DNA of 64,000 nt. Origin: Toxorhynchites rutilus septentrionalis. Taxonomy: Eukaryota; Arthropoda; Insecta; Diptera; Culicidae. The DNA is taken from contig NC_073746.1 in the NCBI RefSeq assembly GCF_029784135.1, positions 74,701,542-74,765,541 of the forward strand, read 5' to 3'. The notes beneath the pieces are model-generated. The model was given only the letters and a program-made list of their open reading frames with translations. It had not been told where the DNA came from and did no database searches. Below, one piece after another: positions 30,088 through 41,988 of the stretch (the stretch's first letter is position 1; each line of letters begins with the position of its first letter). The translations under genes were made by a program, and so were the position numbers.

Positions 30088-30623
30088 TCTATATATATAA
30101 AAATGGAGTGATGTCTGTCTGTCTGTCTGATTCTTATAGACTCGGAAACTACTGAACCGATCGACATGAAAATTGGTATGTAGGGGGTTTTTGGGGCCGG
30201 GGAAGGTTTTCGTGATATTTTGTGACCCCTCCCCCCTCTCTAAGGAGGGGCTACCATACAAATGAAACACAAATTTCTGCATTACTCGAGAATTAATCAA
30301 GCAAATGAAACCAAATTTGGCATGTGGAGGTTTTAGGATGCAATAAATGTTTCTATGGTGTTAAGATACTCCTTCCCCCTCTCTTAGAGGGGGCTGCCGT
30401 ACAAATGAAACACAATTTTTTGCATTACCCGAGAATTAATCAAGCAAATTAAACCAAATTAGGCATATGGAAACTTTAGGGTGCAATGAATGTTTCTATG
30501 GTGGTTAGATACCCCTCCCCCCTCTCTTAGGGGTGGCTGCCATGCAAATAAAACACAAATTTCTGCATTACTCGAGAATTAATCAAGTAAATGGGCGGGA
30601 CGAAGTTTGCCGGGTTAGCTAGT
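30088..30623 (+). mobile_element. Non-autonomous Helitron-like element, copy A (536 bp)
   Basis: It begins TCTATATATATAAAAATGG and ends GCGGGACGAAGTTTGCCGGG followed by TTAGCTAGT, matching the 5'-TC and CTAGT-3' ends of Helitron-like elements. Terminal inverted repeats and a target duplication are absent, as expected. The interior has about three tandem units of about 145 bp with AATGAAACACAAATTTCTGC and CTCCCCCCTCTC / GAGGGGGG segments that can pair. A longer copy lies at 42,848-43,675. Confidence 0.75.
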
Positions 30624-30827
30624 ATATATATATGAAAACTAAACATTCAAAAAAATAATATTTTTCGAAACATCCAGTGTGAATCCCTATTATTTATAAA
30701 AAGTCATCTGTCATACCTTGTATATGCTGCAAACAGATTTCAATTTAGTGATTTAGTGATTTTTAAGATTAACTTAAAAGTTGAACTTCAATATTCATAT
30801 TGTGGTGAACAAAAATATTATAAGTTT

Positions 30828-30870
30828 ACTAGCTGACCCGGCAAACATTATTTCGCCATATAAATTATTT
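30828..30870 (-). mobile_element. Helitron-like 3' end, inverted fragment
   Basis: ACTAGCTGACCCGGCAAAC is the reverse complement of the GTTTGCCGGGTCAGCTAGT terminus seen at 60,140. How far the element extends to the right is not clear. The following AT-rich DNA to about 31,200 holds nothing else recognised. Confidence 0.6.
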
Positions 30871-31214
30871 CTGAATATTTTGAATATTGAATATTTTGGT
30901 TGTTAAATAAAAAATAACTAATGTATTGAAAATTTGTTAATCGCTGCCTCCTCCTAATTAATGAACGATCACTGTATGGGCGACACTTTTCTCGTTGCTT
31001 TGATGAAATCTTGCATGAAGTTTGAATGATGCATGAAATCTTGAATCTGATTATTTTAACATCTTGCTGATTCGTTAGATAGAACGAATTATTGCAAGCA
31101 ATTTTGTGTTACATACAACATTCATGGGAACGAAGTACGAAGAAAGAATGCATAATACATGATTTAGCTTCGCATCCGCTCGCAAAACATACCTCTTTTA
31201 TTTGTTGTGAGGTT

Positions 31215-31704
31215 TTTTTTTTATCCCATTTATTTATTTAAGGCTCATTAGCAATTTAGCTGTAACAGAGCCGAATTTTAATCGTGTACATGTCACATGG
31301 TTATCATATATCTATAATTAGCACATTACACAGTTGCCATTCGCCAGTATTCCTTCTATACCATTACATATGGTACATTCACACAGTAGCCATTTAGGCG
31401 TAAGAGTATTCTTTCTGTTCTTCCATTATCCAGTTGGACCAACGGACAGCGGAGACAGTTGATTGATTATTGTTGAGTTATTTATAGAACAGCAGCCCGA
31501 TGCAGAGTCTTGCAGAGCAGAGCAGTTGTATGGATGAATCGATCTTATTTCGACCGTGGATCGATTCTCCATCGCTGATGATTGTTGCGTGGACGTAGCT
31601 ATTCTGTAACAACACAAAGATGGTCAATGAGGGTCCTGAGTTTTGAACTCACGATCGATCGCTTACTAAGCGAACGCGCAACCAATGTGGCTACGGAGAC
31701 CCCC
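31215..31704 (-). mobile_element. tRNA-derived SINE with LINE-like tail (about 490 bp)
   Basis: A perfect 13-bp target duplication, TTGTTGTGAGGTT, lies at 31,202-31,214 and 31,705-31,717. Read on the minus strand, the head GGGGGTCTCCGTAGCCACAT has an A box (TAGCCACATTGG) and a B box (GAGTTCAAAACTC near plus 31,640-31,652). The 3' end is AATTCGGCTC...AATGAGCCTTAAATAAATA plus poly-A. That tail resembles the 3' end of the I-type LINE at 32,411-38,411. This is the arrangement expected of a SINE mobilised by a partner LINE. Confidence 0.9.
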
Positions 31705-31717
31705 TTGTTGTGAGGTT

Positions 31718-32397
31718 GTGCTCACTTGTTTTATTATTTCCAATATTGTTGTCTCAGGCGAAAAAAATGCTGGATAAAATTGCCGTCTAATGGTATATAT
31801 TGATACATATATCGTAAGAACGATTCTGCGTAATATGCATTTGAATACTCTTACTTAACGTTACATTTTTCGTAGAGTGACCCCCCTATATGGAAATCAA
31901 AGACGTACTCCTAAGTCAAAATGCGGTCCTTTCGGCTAATTTTGACTCGATTGTTTTTCAGAATACGGGTAAGTAGTTGATCAATAGACGGATTTGAAAT
32001 TCCTGAGGCATTTCAGCCTGGCAATAGCAGAGGCTGTGTCGGCGTTGCTCACAATAGCGTCTCGCAAGTGAATTTATTGTTTCACGTGTTGCTTCTGTCG
32101 AATCTGTCGTAGGAATCGCAGTCATTCGCTCTCCACCTTCCTGTTCATGCCAACCATGAACTTTTGACACAGCTTACGACACTGTAGAGTGACTTTGCCT
32201 AACATAAATATCCACCGAGCGCATTTATTTATTCGTTTCGTCTCTTGTTACGACGATTCAGTCAACGATTCATTGTGCTCATTCGATAAGGCTTCCAGGT
32301 CGTTGGCGATTCGCCTGGCTTTAGGCGAACTGAGGTTACTTGCGCATGTGTGGGTGAAGGTTCGATGAAGCAGACGTAGCGCCATTTGTCATTCAAC
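31718..32397. other. Spacer with a palindromic-motif repeat end
   Basis: CCCCCCTATATGGAAATCAA followed by AGACGTACTCCTAAGTCA at 31,901-31,918 is a diverged end of repeat J. The remainder, moderately GC-rich from 32,000, shows no gene. The minus-strand frame at 31,958-32,170 has no recognised motif. Confidence 0.5.
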
Positions 32398-32817
32398 AAC
32401 GTGAATAAATCCATTCGTTAACCAGCTGCCGAGGCATCCAGACGTAGAGTTGTTTGCGTCTATTGTACCGTTACAACAATACCGTTATTGGCTTCGTGAC
32501 TGGTGGAGTGCTTTTGTTTTCACCCAAGCGGGTTTGTGAATGTCGCGTGTGATCCGTGCTGTGGAGAAGCGGAATACCAGTGCCACAATCAGCGGAGAAC
32601 AAAGGCTGCCACAGCGGACGCTGTGACCTTTTGCTGGTGTCGGATTATCGGCATTGTTTTTCTTGCATTGCCGTATTATCACCGAGGTATACCGATTCAT
32701 CGTATTATTGGCCGATACACCATCTCGTCTGTATCAACGTGGTCTGCCGTTCGATTTGGTGCAACGAGGTACATATAAAATAAATATAAATATAAAATTA
32801 TAAAATTAGTTAGAACA

Positions 32818-34398
32818 TTGATTATAATGGAGAATGATGAGGGATCTCCAGAAATGGAGACCTCCGACTCTGAAACCAATTCAAAAAAAATAAATGGGAA
32901 AAAACATAAACGAGTCCCTCCTACAGAATGTAGTTCGTCTGGGGACGAATCTGCTCATCCTACCAAGCCCCCCTCGAAAAAAATTGCCTCCTCCCTCCTC
33001 CCTGAACTCCCCAAAACTCCCACTCCTCCTCTCCCACCATCGATTTCATTTCCTTCTTCTGATATTTCCGAGCCAGTTCCAACCTCGTCCTCGTCTTCCT
33101 CTTCTGTTGTATCCTCTCCCCGTGTCAAGGTTTATCCAGAAGATGCACCTGGAACTGGTCCCTGGGTTGTTTTCTTCCGGCCCAAACCAAACGGAAAAGC
33201 ACTGAATGTTATTCAGATCACGAAAGATCTGACAAGATACTACTCCTCCGTGATCGAAGTTTTAAAAGTTAGACCGAACAAACTGCGTGTTATCGTGAGT
33301 GACCGGAAACATGCAAACGGTATTGTGATCGACCAGAGGTTCACCCTAGAGTATCGTGTCTACGTGCCGTCCCATGACGTAGAAATCTCGGGGGTGGTAA
33401 CTGAAACGGGTCTGACGTGTAAAATGATAAAAGAAGGATTTGGAAAATTTAAAAAACTCCCTTTGGTGAGCGTTAAAATCTTGGACTGCCGCCAACTAGG
33501 GAAAGTCTCCCAAGAAGGGGGAGAAACTAAATTCACGCCGTCCGACTCGTTTCGAGTAACTTTTGCTGGTTCCGCCCTCCCTGACTACGTCATGGTGGAT
33601 AAATTGAGGCTGCCTATGCGACTCTTCGTGCCAAAGCCCATGACTTGCCAAAAATGCAAGTCAGTTGGCCACACTTCAGCTTATTGTGCCAACAAGGAGC
33701 GCTGTGCCACTTGCGGAGAGCAACATGTGGGCGAATCCTGCAGTGCGACTGAGCATAAGTGTCCATATTGCGGAGGAGCTCCACATGTACTCTCAGCTTG
33801 TGAATTTTACAAGAGTCGCTGGGAGAAACAGAAGCGCTCTTTAAAGGAACGCTCGAAACGCACATTTGCGGAAATTTTAAAGGGCGCTTCTCCACTGGCC
33901 CAGCAACAACAACAACCAATCTACACACACAATGTTTTCTCTACGTTGCCAGTTGATGAAATGGAAGCGGACACAGCTAGCGGGGGCACACCGCTTATTT
34001 TCAAAGGGAATCCCCGGCGCAAAAATGTGACCACTCCCAAAATTCAAGAACAAGTCCCCCCGGTGATACCCCCTGTTAGCTTGCCCAAAAAATCGAGTGC
34101 AGCGGACAAGCAAAATCAGGTTCCTCCTGGCTTCCGTGGGAATAGTTCATCTTTGAACAACCCAGCACTTGAGGGGACATCAAAAACCCCAACTGTCCCT
34201 GTTTTTCCGTCCAGTTCAACTTCCCAATCGGGATTTATAAAGTTGACTGACCTTGTGGATCAAATCTTCATGTGTTTTAATGTTTCCGACTCCATCAGAA
34301 CCATTGTTATCTCAATGCTTCCAGTATTAAAGACAATTTTGCAACAATTGATGCAAACATGGCCCCTCCTTGCAATGATTATCTCTCTTGATGTCTAA
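32818..34398 (+). CDS. LINE ORF1 protein (gag-like, CCHC zinc knuckles), 526 aa
   Basis: An RNA-binding nucleocapsid-like protein that would coat the element transcript and assist target-primed reverse transcription. The first 100 residues are Ser/Pro/Thr-rich and probably disordered. A globular region follows (VVFFRPKPNGKALNVIQITK at about 120). Three zinc knuckles start at residue 277: CQKCKSVGHTSAYC, CATCGEQHVGESC and CPYCGGAPHVLSAC. The tail is basic, then Gln/Pro-rich, with a hydrophobic C-terminus. The frame is fully open. It overlaps ORF2 by 8 nt (ATGTCTAA: ORF2 ATG at 34,391, ORF1 stop at 34,396-34,398), suggesting termination-reinitiation. I chose the ATG at 32,818 because it opens the frame. 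Confidence 0.9.
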   Translation: MIIMENDEGSPEMETSDSETNSKKINGKKHKRVPPTECSSSGDESAHPTKPPSKKIASSLLPELPKTPTPPLPPSISFPSSDISEPVPTSSSSSSSVVSSPRVKVYPEDAPGTGPWVVFFRPKPNGKALNVIQITKDLTRYYSSVIEVLKVRPNKLRVIVSDRKHANGIVIDQRFTLEYRVYVPSHDVEISGVVTETGLTCKMIKEGFGKFKKLPLVSVKILDCRQLGKVSQEGGETKFTPSDSFRVTFAGSALPDYVMVDKLRLPMRLFVPKPMTCQKCKSVGHTSAYCANKERCATCGEQHVGESCSATEHKCPYCGGAPHVLSACEFYKSRWEKQKRSLKERSKRTFAEILKGASPLAQQQQQPIYTHNVFSTLPVDEMEADTASGGTPLIFKGNPRRKNVTTPKIQEQVPPVIPPVSLPKKSSAADKQNQVPPGFRGNSSSLNNPALEGTSKTPTVPVFPSSSTSQSGFIKLTDLVDQIFMCFNVSDSIRTIVISMLPVLKTILQQLMQTWPLLAMIISLDV

Positions 34399-37300
34399 TT
34401 CAAATAGAGAGGTCGGAGATATCACTGTTTTACAGTGGAATTGTCGTAGTCTTATCCCTAAATTGGATACATTCAAATTTTTAATTCATAACTCCAATTG
34501 TGATGTTTTTGCTCTGTCCGAAACTTGGCTTTCTTCGCGAGATGATCTCTCTTTCCACGATTTTAATATTATACGCTTGGACCGTGATGACAGATACGGA
34601 GGGGTGCTATTGGGGATCAATAAGTGCCACTCATTTTTTCGAATTGACCTTCCACCTATTGGAGGGATCGAAGCTGTTGCTTGTCATGCAAGCATCAGAG
34701 GCAAAGACCTCTGTATTGTCAGCTTGTATTGGCCTCCGAGAGCTGCGGTTAGCCGCAAGCAACTTGTTGACATGTGCTCACTCCTTCCTGAGCCACGATT
34801 GATCTTGGGAGACTTCAACTCTCACGGAACTGCCTGGGGGGAACAGTACGACGACAATCGTTCATTGTTGATATATGACCTTTGTAACAGCTTCAATATG
34901 ACCGTTTTGAATACTGGGGAAACAACACGTGTACCTAAACCTCCTGCTAACCCAAGTGCTCTTGACCTCTCGCTTTGCTCGAATTCACTATCGTTAGATT
35001 GCAAGTGGAATGTAATCCAGGACCCCAACGGTAGTGATCACTTGCCAATCAAAATTTTCCATCACCATTGGGTCGAATTCTTCTGAATCTCTAAACATGG
35101 CATATGACCTCACAAGACACATTGACTGGAAAAAATATGCGAACGCGATTGCTCTAGCCATCAATTCCAGAGATGGTTTACCTCCATTGGAGGAGTATAA
35201 CTTCCTTTCTCGTTTGATCTATGACAGCGCGGTTCGCGCTCAAACGAAACCCATCCCAGGTTCCACCATTTCCCGAAGGCCTCCCAATCTATGGTGGGAT
35301 AGCCAATGTTCCAAGCTTTATGTAGAAAAATCGAATACATTTAAAGCTTTTCGGAAACGTGGAACCCCTGAAAAATTTCAAACGTATTTAGCCCTTGAAG
35401 ATCAATTTAAAAACTTAATCAAAGGGAAAAAACGTGCTTTTTGGCGAAATTTCGTGGGAGGTTTGTCACGAGAAACGTCAATGAAAGTGGCTCGAAACAT
35501 GAGAAATCGCTCTTCAACGAATGAAAGCGAAGAATATTCACATCGATGGATTTTTAATTTTGCACGGAAGGTTTGTCCTGATTCCGCTCCTGTGCAAAAA
35601 ATTGTTCGAGATATACCACAAGATAGGTGCGATCTTGATTCCGAGTTTTCGATGGTAGAATTCTCTCTTGCTCTCCTTTCTTGTAACAATTCTGCTCCGG
35701 GATCGGATAGAATTAAGTTCAACTTGCTGAAAAACCTCTCTGATGTGGCGAAACATCGCTTGTTGAATTTATTCAATCGGTTTCTGGAGAATAATATTGT
35801 TCCAGATGATTGGAGACAAGCACGAGTTATAGCTATTCAAAAACCCGGAAAACCCGCGTCCGACTTCAATTCGTACCGCCCAATAGCAATGCTGTCTTGT
35901 ATACGGAAATTGTTGGAGAAAATGATCTTGTTTCGCCTTGATCGATGGGTTGAAACGAATGGCCTACTCTCAGATACACAATATGGGTTCCGCAGGGGCA
36001 AGGGGACGAATGATTGTCTTGCGTTGCTTTCTTCAGAAATTCAAATGGCTTACGCCGAAAAAAAACAAATGGCTTCAGTATTCTTGGACATAAAGGGGGC
36101 CTTTGATTCTGTTTCAATAGAGGTTTTGTCAGACAAATTACACTCTCGGGGTCTGCCGCCTCTATTGAATAATATGTTATATAACTTGCTTTGTGAGAAA
36201 CATTTGAACTTTTCTCACGGAAATTCGGCAGTAAGTCGGGTCTCTTACATGGGCCTCCCCCAGGGCTCATGTTTAAGCCCCCTTTTGTACAACTTCTATG
36301 TAAGCGACATCGACAATTGCCTTACACAAAATTGCAGCCTAAGACAACTTGCAGATGATGGAGTGGTGTCTGTCGTAGGATCAAATGAATCCGGCCTGCA
36401 AGAACCCTTACAAGATACTTTGAACAATTTTTCAACCTGAGCCATTGGGCTAGGGATCGAATTCTCCACGGAGAAAACAGAGATGGTGGTTTTTTCTAGG
36501 AAGCATAAACCAGTAAAACCAAAGCTTCAATTTTTGGGTAAACCGATCACTCATGCTATGTCATTCAAGTATCTTGGGGTCTGGTTCGACTCCAAATGTA
36601 CTTGGGGGGCCCATATTAGGTATCTGAGTAAAAAATGCCAACAAAGAATAAACTTTCTCCGTACAATTACCGGCACCTGGTGGGGAGCCCATCCCGAAGA
36701 TCTTATAATGTTGTATCGAACAACTATTCTCTCAGTGATGGAGTATGGCAGTTTCTGTTTTCAATCAGCTGCCAAAACACACCTCATTAAACTCGAGCGA
36801 ATTCAGTATCTTTGTCTCCGTATCGCGTTGGGATGTATGCCCTCAACGCATACCATGAGTCTCGAGGTTTTGGCAGGCCTACTCCCACTAAAAGATCGCT
36901 TCAATTTATTATCTCTTCGGTTCTTCATCCGGTGTAAGGTTATGAACCCATTGGTGATCGGAAATTTTGAGCAGCTGATCGAGCTAAATTTTCACTCCGG
37001 ATTCATGAGTTCATATCATGAATTCATCTTCATGCAGGTTGATCCTTCTTCGTATATTCCCAACCGTGTTTGTTTCCTTGCCTACATCAATTCCTCTGTG
37101 CATGTTGATCTGTCCATGAAGCAAGATATCCATGGATATTCAGATTACCAACGATCGAGGATCGCTCCAACGATCTTCGATGAAAAGTATGGGGGTATCA
37201 ATTGTGATAATATGTACTTTACTGATGGGTCCACTATGAATGAGTCCACAGGATTTGGAGTGTTCAACGTATTTTTTAGCACCTCACACAGTCTTCAGAA

Positions 37301-38063
37301 TCCTTGCTCGGTATATATTGCTGAATTGGCAGCGATATACTGGGCGCTGGACAGCGTCGCCTCACGACCTGTTGAACACTATTACATTGTAACGGATAGT
37401 CTTAGCTCTGTCGAAGCTATCCGTTCAGTGAGGCCGGAAAAGCACTCGCCGTACTTCCTTGAGAGAATACGAGAAATTTTGAGTGCTTTATCCAGACGCT
37501 GTTATGTCATTACCTTTGTCTGGGTCCCTTCACATTGCTCAATTCCGGGTAATGAGAGGGCTGACTCATTGGCAAAGGTAGGTGCAATTGAAGGCGATAT
37601 TTATCAGCGTCAAATCGCCTTCAATGAATTTTATTCTTTAGTTCGCAAAAATACCATCGCTAACTGGCAACGCAAGTGGAATGAAGATGAATTGGGCCGG
37701 TGGTTTCACTCGATTATCCCTAAGGTTAGCCTCAAACCGTGGTTCAAAAGTCTAGACTTGAGTCGGGACTTTATTCGCACCTTCTCCCGACTCATGTCCA
37801 ATCACTGTTCGTTAGACGCGTTACTCTTTCGTTTCCATCTGGCCGGTAGCAATCTCTGCATTTGTGGCCGAGGTTACCACGACATCGAACACGTTGTTTG
37901 GGCGTGTGAGGTGTATCTTGTTGCCAGATCGAATTTAGAAAACTCCCTTCGGGCTAGAGGAAGGCAGCCCAATGTGCCGGTGAGAGATGTGTTGGCTCGG
38001 TTAGACCTTGATTACATGTCCCATATATATGTTTTCCTTAAAGCTATAGATCTTCGTGTGTGA
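34391..38063 (+). pseudogene. LINE ORF2: endonuclease, reverse transcriptase, RNase H (two lesions)
   Basis: A multi-domain enzyme for target-primed reverse transcription. Endonuclease: LQWNCRSL, SETWLSS, LILGDFNSHG, GSDHLPI (34,430-35,050). Reverse transcriptase: SYRPIAMLS, VFLDIKGAFDSV (motif A, about 36,080), GLPQGSCLSPLLY (motif B), LADDG (catalytic, about 36,350), and SFKYLGVWFDSK. RNase H: FTDGS, AELAAIYWAL, VTDSLSSVEAI and VPSHCSIPGNERAD (about 37,215-37,575). A CICGRGYHDIEHVVWAC zinc-finger-like motif lies near the C-terminus. Lesions: a frame change between about 35,050 and 35,073, just after the endonuclease, and an in-frame TGA at 36,438-36,440 within the RT region, where related elements have Trp (from memory). 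All key catalytic residues are otherwise visible. Not expressible as a single protein. Confidence 0.92.
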
Positions 38064-38424
38064 TTGTCCCTACATCCTTATACCCTCCTTTCCTTCCTTT
38101 GCGGGTAATTCGTCCCCTTGCTATAAATAGTAGAATAAGTTGAAATGTAAATACACTATAGATATACGAATAGATTTAAGAAATGAGTGTTCATCAACAT
38201 TGTTACGATTTCCTTATATCCAATCCTTCTCCTAAAAATATGTCACCCTCCTAATCCGAGTACACCGCGAGGAATCGGTTTTCCACCTTACTAACCATAG
38301 ATCTAAGAAAATTGTTTATATATATATAGTTTTTAAATTATATTTAAGAATTCGGCTCCTTTAAACTTAAGTAACTGAGCCTGTAAAAATAAACGAATTA
38401 ATAAAAAAAAAAACGTGAATAAAT

Positions 38425-38858
38425 TCGTTCTGATTAAAAAATAAGCGGCGGTTTAATTTTTCGATCGGATTTTGTGTGCACAAAATAATATGAATCGCTA
38501 AATTAAATAAATAAAAAAGGAGAAGGAGTTAAGAGGATGAATATTTGGGTTTTTATGTTTTTTTTTTGAGGCAATATAAAAAAAATCCCGAATAAAAACT
38601 CCTGAGATAATTATTTTACCATAAAAATTAACCACACCACTCAATTAATTCCAGCATAGCAGTCGAAAACTATTTACTATTGTAGGAAAATATACTTCTA
38701 GGTTAAAAAAACTCGAAAAAGTCAAGAAAAAGTTAGAAGAAACATTTCAAAAATTTTCAAAATTCCAACTTTTTTTTAAAACTTATTGGTCCATCTCCAT
38801 TTTGGCGCACTGTTCAAAAATCATCATAAGATGTACGCTGCAATATTTGATACAAGTT
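38425..38858. other. AT-rich spacer
   Basis: Flank of the LINE. No recognised feature. Confidence 0.5.
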
Positions 38859-39770
38859 GGACTCGATTATATACTGATTCGATTATATACAATTTGAAAA
38901 AAAATATAGTTCAAATTTGACTTGTTCCAAAAATAATGTATGAATTGTAACCCCAATGTAACCCAAAAAGCAGAATGGAGTAAAAATCGTGATTTTTGAA
39001 GATTTTTAATGGAATTCTCACCAGGAAATGTTTATATCGATATTGCAGCGAAATTAATAAAGATAGAAGCTGGGTGTAAAAATTGTAGAGGGGTTTGAGA
39101 GCTTTAATTTGGTTGAAAGAAACAATCAAGTTTATTACGAACTTATAGGTTAAAATAAATAATAACATCTTCAATATGACTATCTTCAAAGTTTTTCACT
39201 CCCAAAGTGTTATTTAAATCCATGTTTTTATGTTTCACAAACATATCATCCTGTACTAAATTTTCTCATATTTCAAATGGAAGCAACAGAATTGTCCCAC
39301 GTAGCGAACTTTTTGGTGTAGAGGCAAACAGATCCTGGAAAAATAAAAAAAATCAATAACTCTAACTAACTTGTTGAAATTCGACCATATACGTAGAAGG
39401 ATTTTTTTTCATCAAATATGATCGTTTCACGTTTGAACATCAATATTCTATAACTCTTTCTAAGACCCTATTTCGGTAGGACTCATAGTTTTTTAGATAT
39501 AAATTATCAAACATTGCTCTTACTAAAATCGATACGCCATTTTCAAAAGTTACACTTGAGTCAAAAAATTCCCAAATGCTGTGGAATACTCATATTTTCT
39601 CCAACCCAAACAAAATACAAACTTTCTTTCGAATAAAAAATACTCATGTTTCGTCATTTATCGATTTCATTTGGAATTGCTCTTATGTATAAAAGAACAA
39701 AACAAAAAAAAATGAAACGATTATGTACAGTGAAAATAAATCGGAGGCTGTATATAATCGAGTTTGCCCT
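38859..39770 (-). mobile_element. MITE-like repeat E/F, about 0.9 kb
   Basis: The termini are inverted: GGACTCGATTATATAC at about 38,859-38,874 and GTATATAATCGAGTTT at 39,750-39,765. The left part matches the repeat at 7589-8695 in inverse orientation. The right part (CACGTTTGAACATCAATATT, AACTCTTTCTAAGACCC, GATTTCATTTGGAATTGC) matches the arms at 43,737-43,995 and 46,530-46,675. It is non-coding. Confidence 0.65.
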
Positions 39771-39839
39771 GTATATATATTATTACAAATCAAAAACACC
39801 TTTCTCTGAGAAAATTGAACTTTTAGTGTTACTATCGAA

Positions 39840-40065
39840 AATAAAATTAAAATAAAACATTTTTAACAGTGCATACTTTCTCCATATAGCCCATATAATA
39901 ACCTAAAACATTGCGGAAGACACCAAATCAATCGGATCAACCGTTTCCGAGTAATATTTTTTTTCAAAATTTTCAAGCAATTTTAGTTTAGACCCTTCTC
40001 AAAAGTAAGGCTTAAGTCAAAATGGGAAACCGATGATACAAAATGTCCTTTTTGGTCATTTGTTC
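39840..40065 (-). repeat. Repeat family H, copy 2
   Basis: Inverted relative to 29,185-29,455: AAAACATTGCGGAAGACACC, CGGATCAACCGTTTCCGAG, CCCTTCTCAAAAGTAAGGCT and CGATGATACAAAATGTCC. Confidence 0.65.
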
Positions 40066-41339
40066 AACCATATAACTCAATTTAACGAAATAAAGTATAG
40101 ATACATTACAAATTTCTGCACACCGCGTTCACACCTCACCACTAGCTATCCAAACAAATCCCCCTTTCGCTTCTGCCCATCACCGGCATTAAGATGTTTA
40201 CCAAGGAAACCACAAATCGATGCTTCGTGCAGTCGTCGAACGATTCATGCGAAGAAAACATCGAAAACAAAACTGGGTGTCTATTTATCGATGGTGGTTT
40301 CCTCAAGCCACGACGACCTTTTTTGCTTATTTCGGCACCACTGCAGCAGCAGCAGGGCAGGTCCGATTTTTCGGTGTAAACGTTTTAATTCTGAACTGAC
40401 CTACATCTCGCTATCATCACTGTCCGCGCGGCCGGTAGATCGCGATCTCGGACGGGATCTCGCCCAGATCTTTTGGCATTTTCCAGCAAACAGGCATCCT
40501 ATAATTAAGCATTGGTCACGATGTCCGCAGGGCCAGATTGGCGTTTGCGCCGGGTTGTGGTTCTGTTTTTGGGTTGTTCTTTTTTTTTGTTTCTTCTTTA
40601 TAAAGGATAATAATCTCAAAGTGATAGCCTCTAGATCCAAACGAGATTGATAGTTCGTTATCGGTCAGGTCGTGGTCAACGAATTAAGGCAGGCTTACAG
40701 GAATGCGAGCGACCTTTCGCGCCGTCATCGTGCGCCCGGACCCGGGCCCCATATCCGCATTCCATAGGTCAAACCATCGATCGATGATCGACTCACTTTC
40801 GCCTAAGTAACCTCAATGTGTCGCGCAGCCGAAACCACCGAAAAGTCGAAAATTAATGGTGCCATATGATATCGTGGCAATAATTAAAGAACCATCAGAT
40901 GTTATCATTTTCGGCCGCTTGCCGGCTCCTTCTTCCCCGGGTGAAACCGGGACGAGCGCTGTCCGCATCCTACGCGCGTGCTGTTGCTGCTGCTGCTGAC
41001 GTCGTTGAATGACCAACTGTTATACACTGCACCGAGAGCATATTTTCGGTTCAACTTTAAGGGTTTTATTTTCAATTTAATTACCGTGAAAATTCATTCG
41101 TCACTTCTTTAATTTTATTTTTTATGTTTTTGGTTTCTCTTACGTCTCGATCCTGTATCTCTCCCGAGTCGTTCTTTGGGCACAGGTAGAGCACCCAGAC
41201 TCCCAGAGGGTACATTCACTCTCGCCAGCATAAGTTCTGCTCGCCAATTTTGTGTTACGTGTTCTGAGGTTTCGATTTGTTAGTTTCCTAAAATTTTATG
41301 GAGGCGGCTGAGGCAAGTGGGATTATGAATCAGAAAAAA
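40066..41339. other. GC-richer single-copy region without a recognised gene
   Basis: No dispersed repeat is recognised. Short CAG/CTG runs lie at about 40,341-40,355 and 40,980-40,998; GGACCCGGGCCC and the perfect palindrome CATCGATCGATG lie at about 40,737-40,790. Open frames on both strands overlap (the longest, 40,033-40,650 plus, begins inside repeat H) and lack domains. Confidence 0.5.
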
Positions 41340-41440
41340 ACATCAATATTTTTCGGTTATTGACGTGGGACTCCGTGTAACCTTTCGATATAGGGGCCTA
41401 TATCAATGTTTCAGGTGGGAAAAGTGAAAGATTTTGAGCG
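41340..41440 (-). repeat. Repeat J, inverted diverged copy
   Basis: GACGTGGGACTCCGTGTAACC, CGATATAGGGGCC and GATTTTGAGCGTTAATATCT match the 2440-2580 repeat in reverse order and orientation. Confidence 0.5.
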
Positions 41441-41744
41441 TTAATATCTCTTTAATTAATGGATGAATCTTGATTTCGAATACACAAATTAGGAGAAAAG
41501 ATCCCCACGTATGTTTAGTACGCGACATATATAGTGGAAATAGTAAAACAAGTGAACAATGTAACGATGAAAGAGATCAATTTCACTCATACATGCTTTC
41601 TAATGCAACAAGCAGCATTCCTCCATTCCATTCAATTCGATAGTAAGATTAAATGGCATGGCTTCTGGGAATGTAGTTGCTATGCCCATTTTTGCGACGC
41701 TCAGAGAATCATGTTGCATCGAAGCGCTATGCATATATAAGAGA

Positions 41745-41815
41745 AAGGCGGAAGATACAACATTCTGTTAGAGGCGAATGAACTGTACAGTTTAAAGCCT
41801 CTATAATTCATCACG
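41745..41815 (+). repeat. Repeat G fragment
   Basis: GAGAAAGGCGGAAG, then GAGGCGAATGAACTGTACAG and TTTAAAGCCTCTATAATTCA, the conserved core of repeat G. The stretch 41,441-41,744 holds nothing else recognised. Confidence 0.6.
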
Positions 41816-41988
41816 TTCGTTCGTTACAACATTCAGTTACACCCCGACCAGCATGATGAGTGTTGATAGTTTGAGCGGCGCGAAAATGGACATAGGAACA
41901 ACATTCCCAATTATCAATTATCACGATCTTCCTGAATGAATTCAAATGTTTACTTCTGAATGTTCACGAAATCAAAATAAATATTGAT

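Larger units (their letters stand above)
32411..38411 (+). mobile_element. Full-length I-type LINE with RNase H (about 6.0 kb)
   Basis: The 13-bp direct repeat AACGTGAATAAAT at 32,398-32,410 and 38,412-38,424 defines the insertion. Parts in order: a 5' leader of about 407 bp; ORF1 (32,818-34,398); ORF2 (34,391-38,063); a 3' UTR ending AACTGAGCCTGTAAAAATAAA and a poly-A tract. The RNase H domain places it in the I/R1/LOA-like group rather than Jockey or CR1; the exact clade is not resolved. Only one frameshift and one nonsense codon were found in ORF2, so the copy is fairly young. No 5' truncation is apparent. Confidence 0.92.

Noticed and set aside
40033..40650. 205-residue plus-strand frame
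   Set aside because: It starts inside repeat H, overlaps a minus-strand frame and simple CAG repeats, and has no domain.
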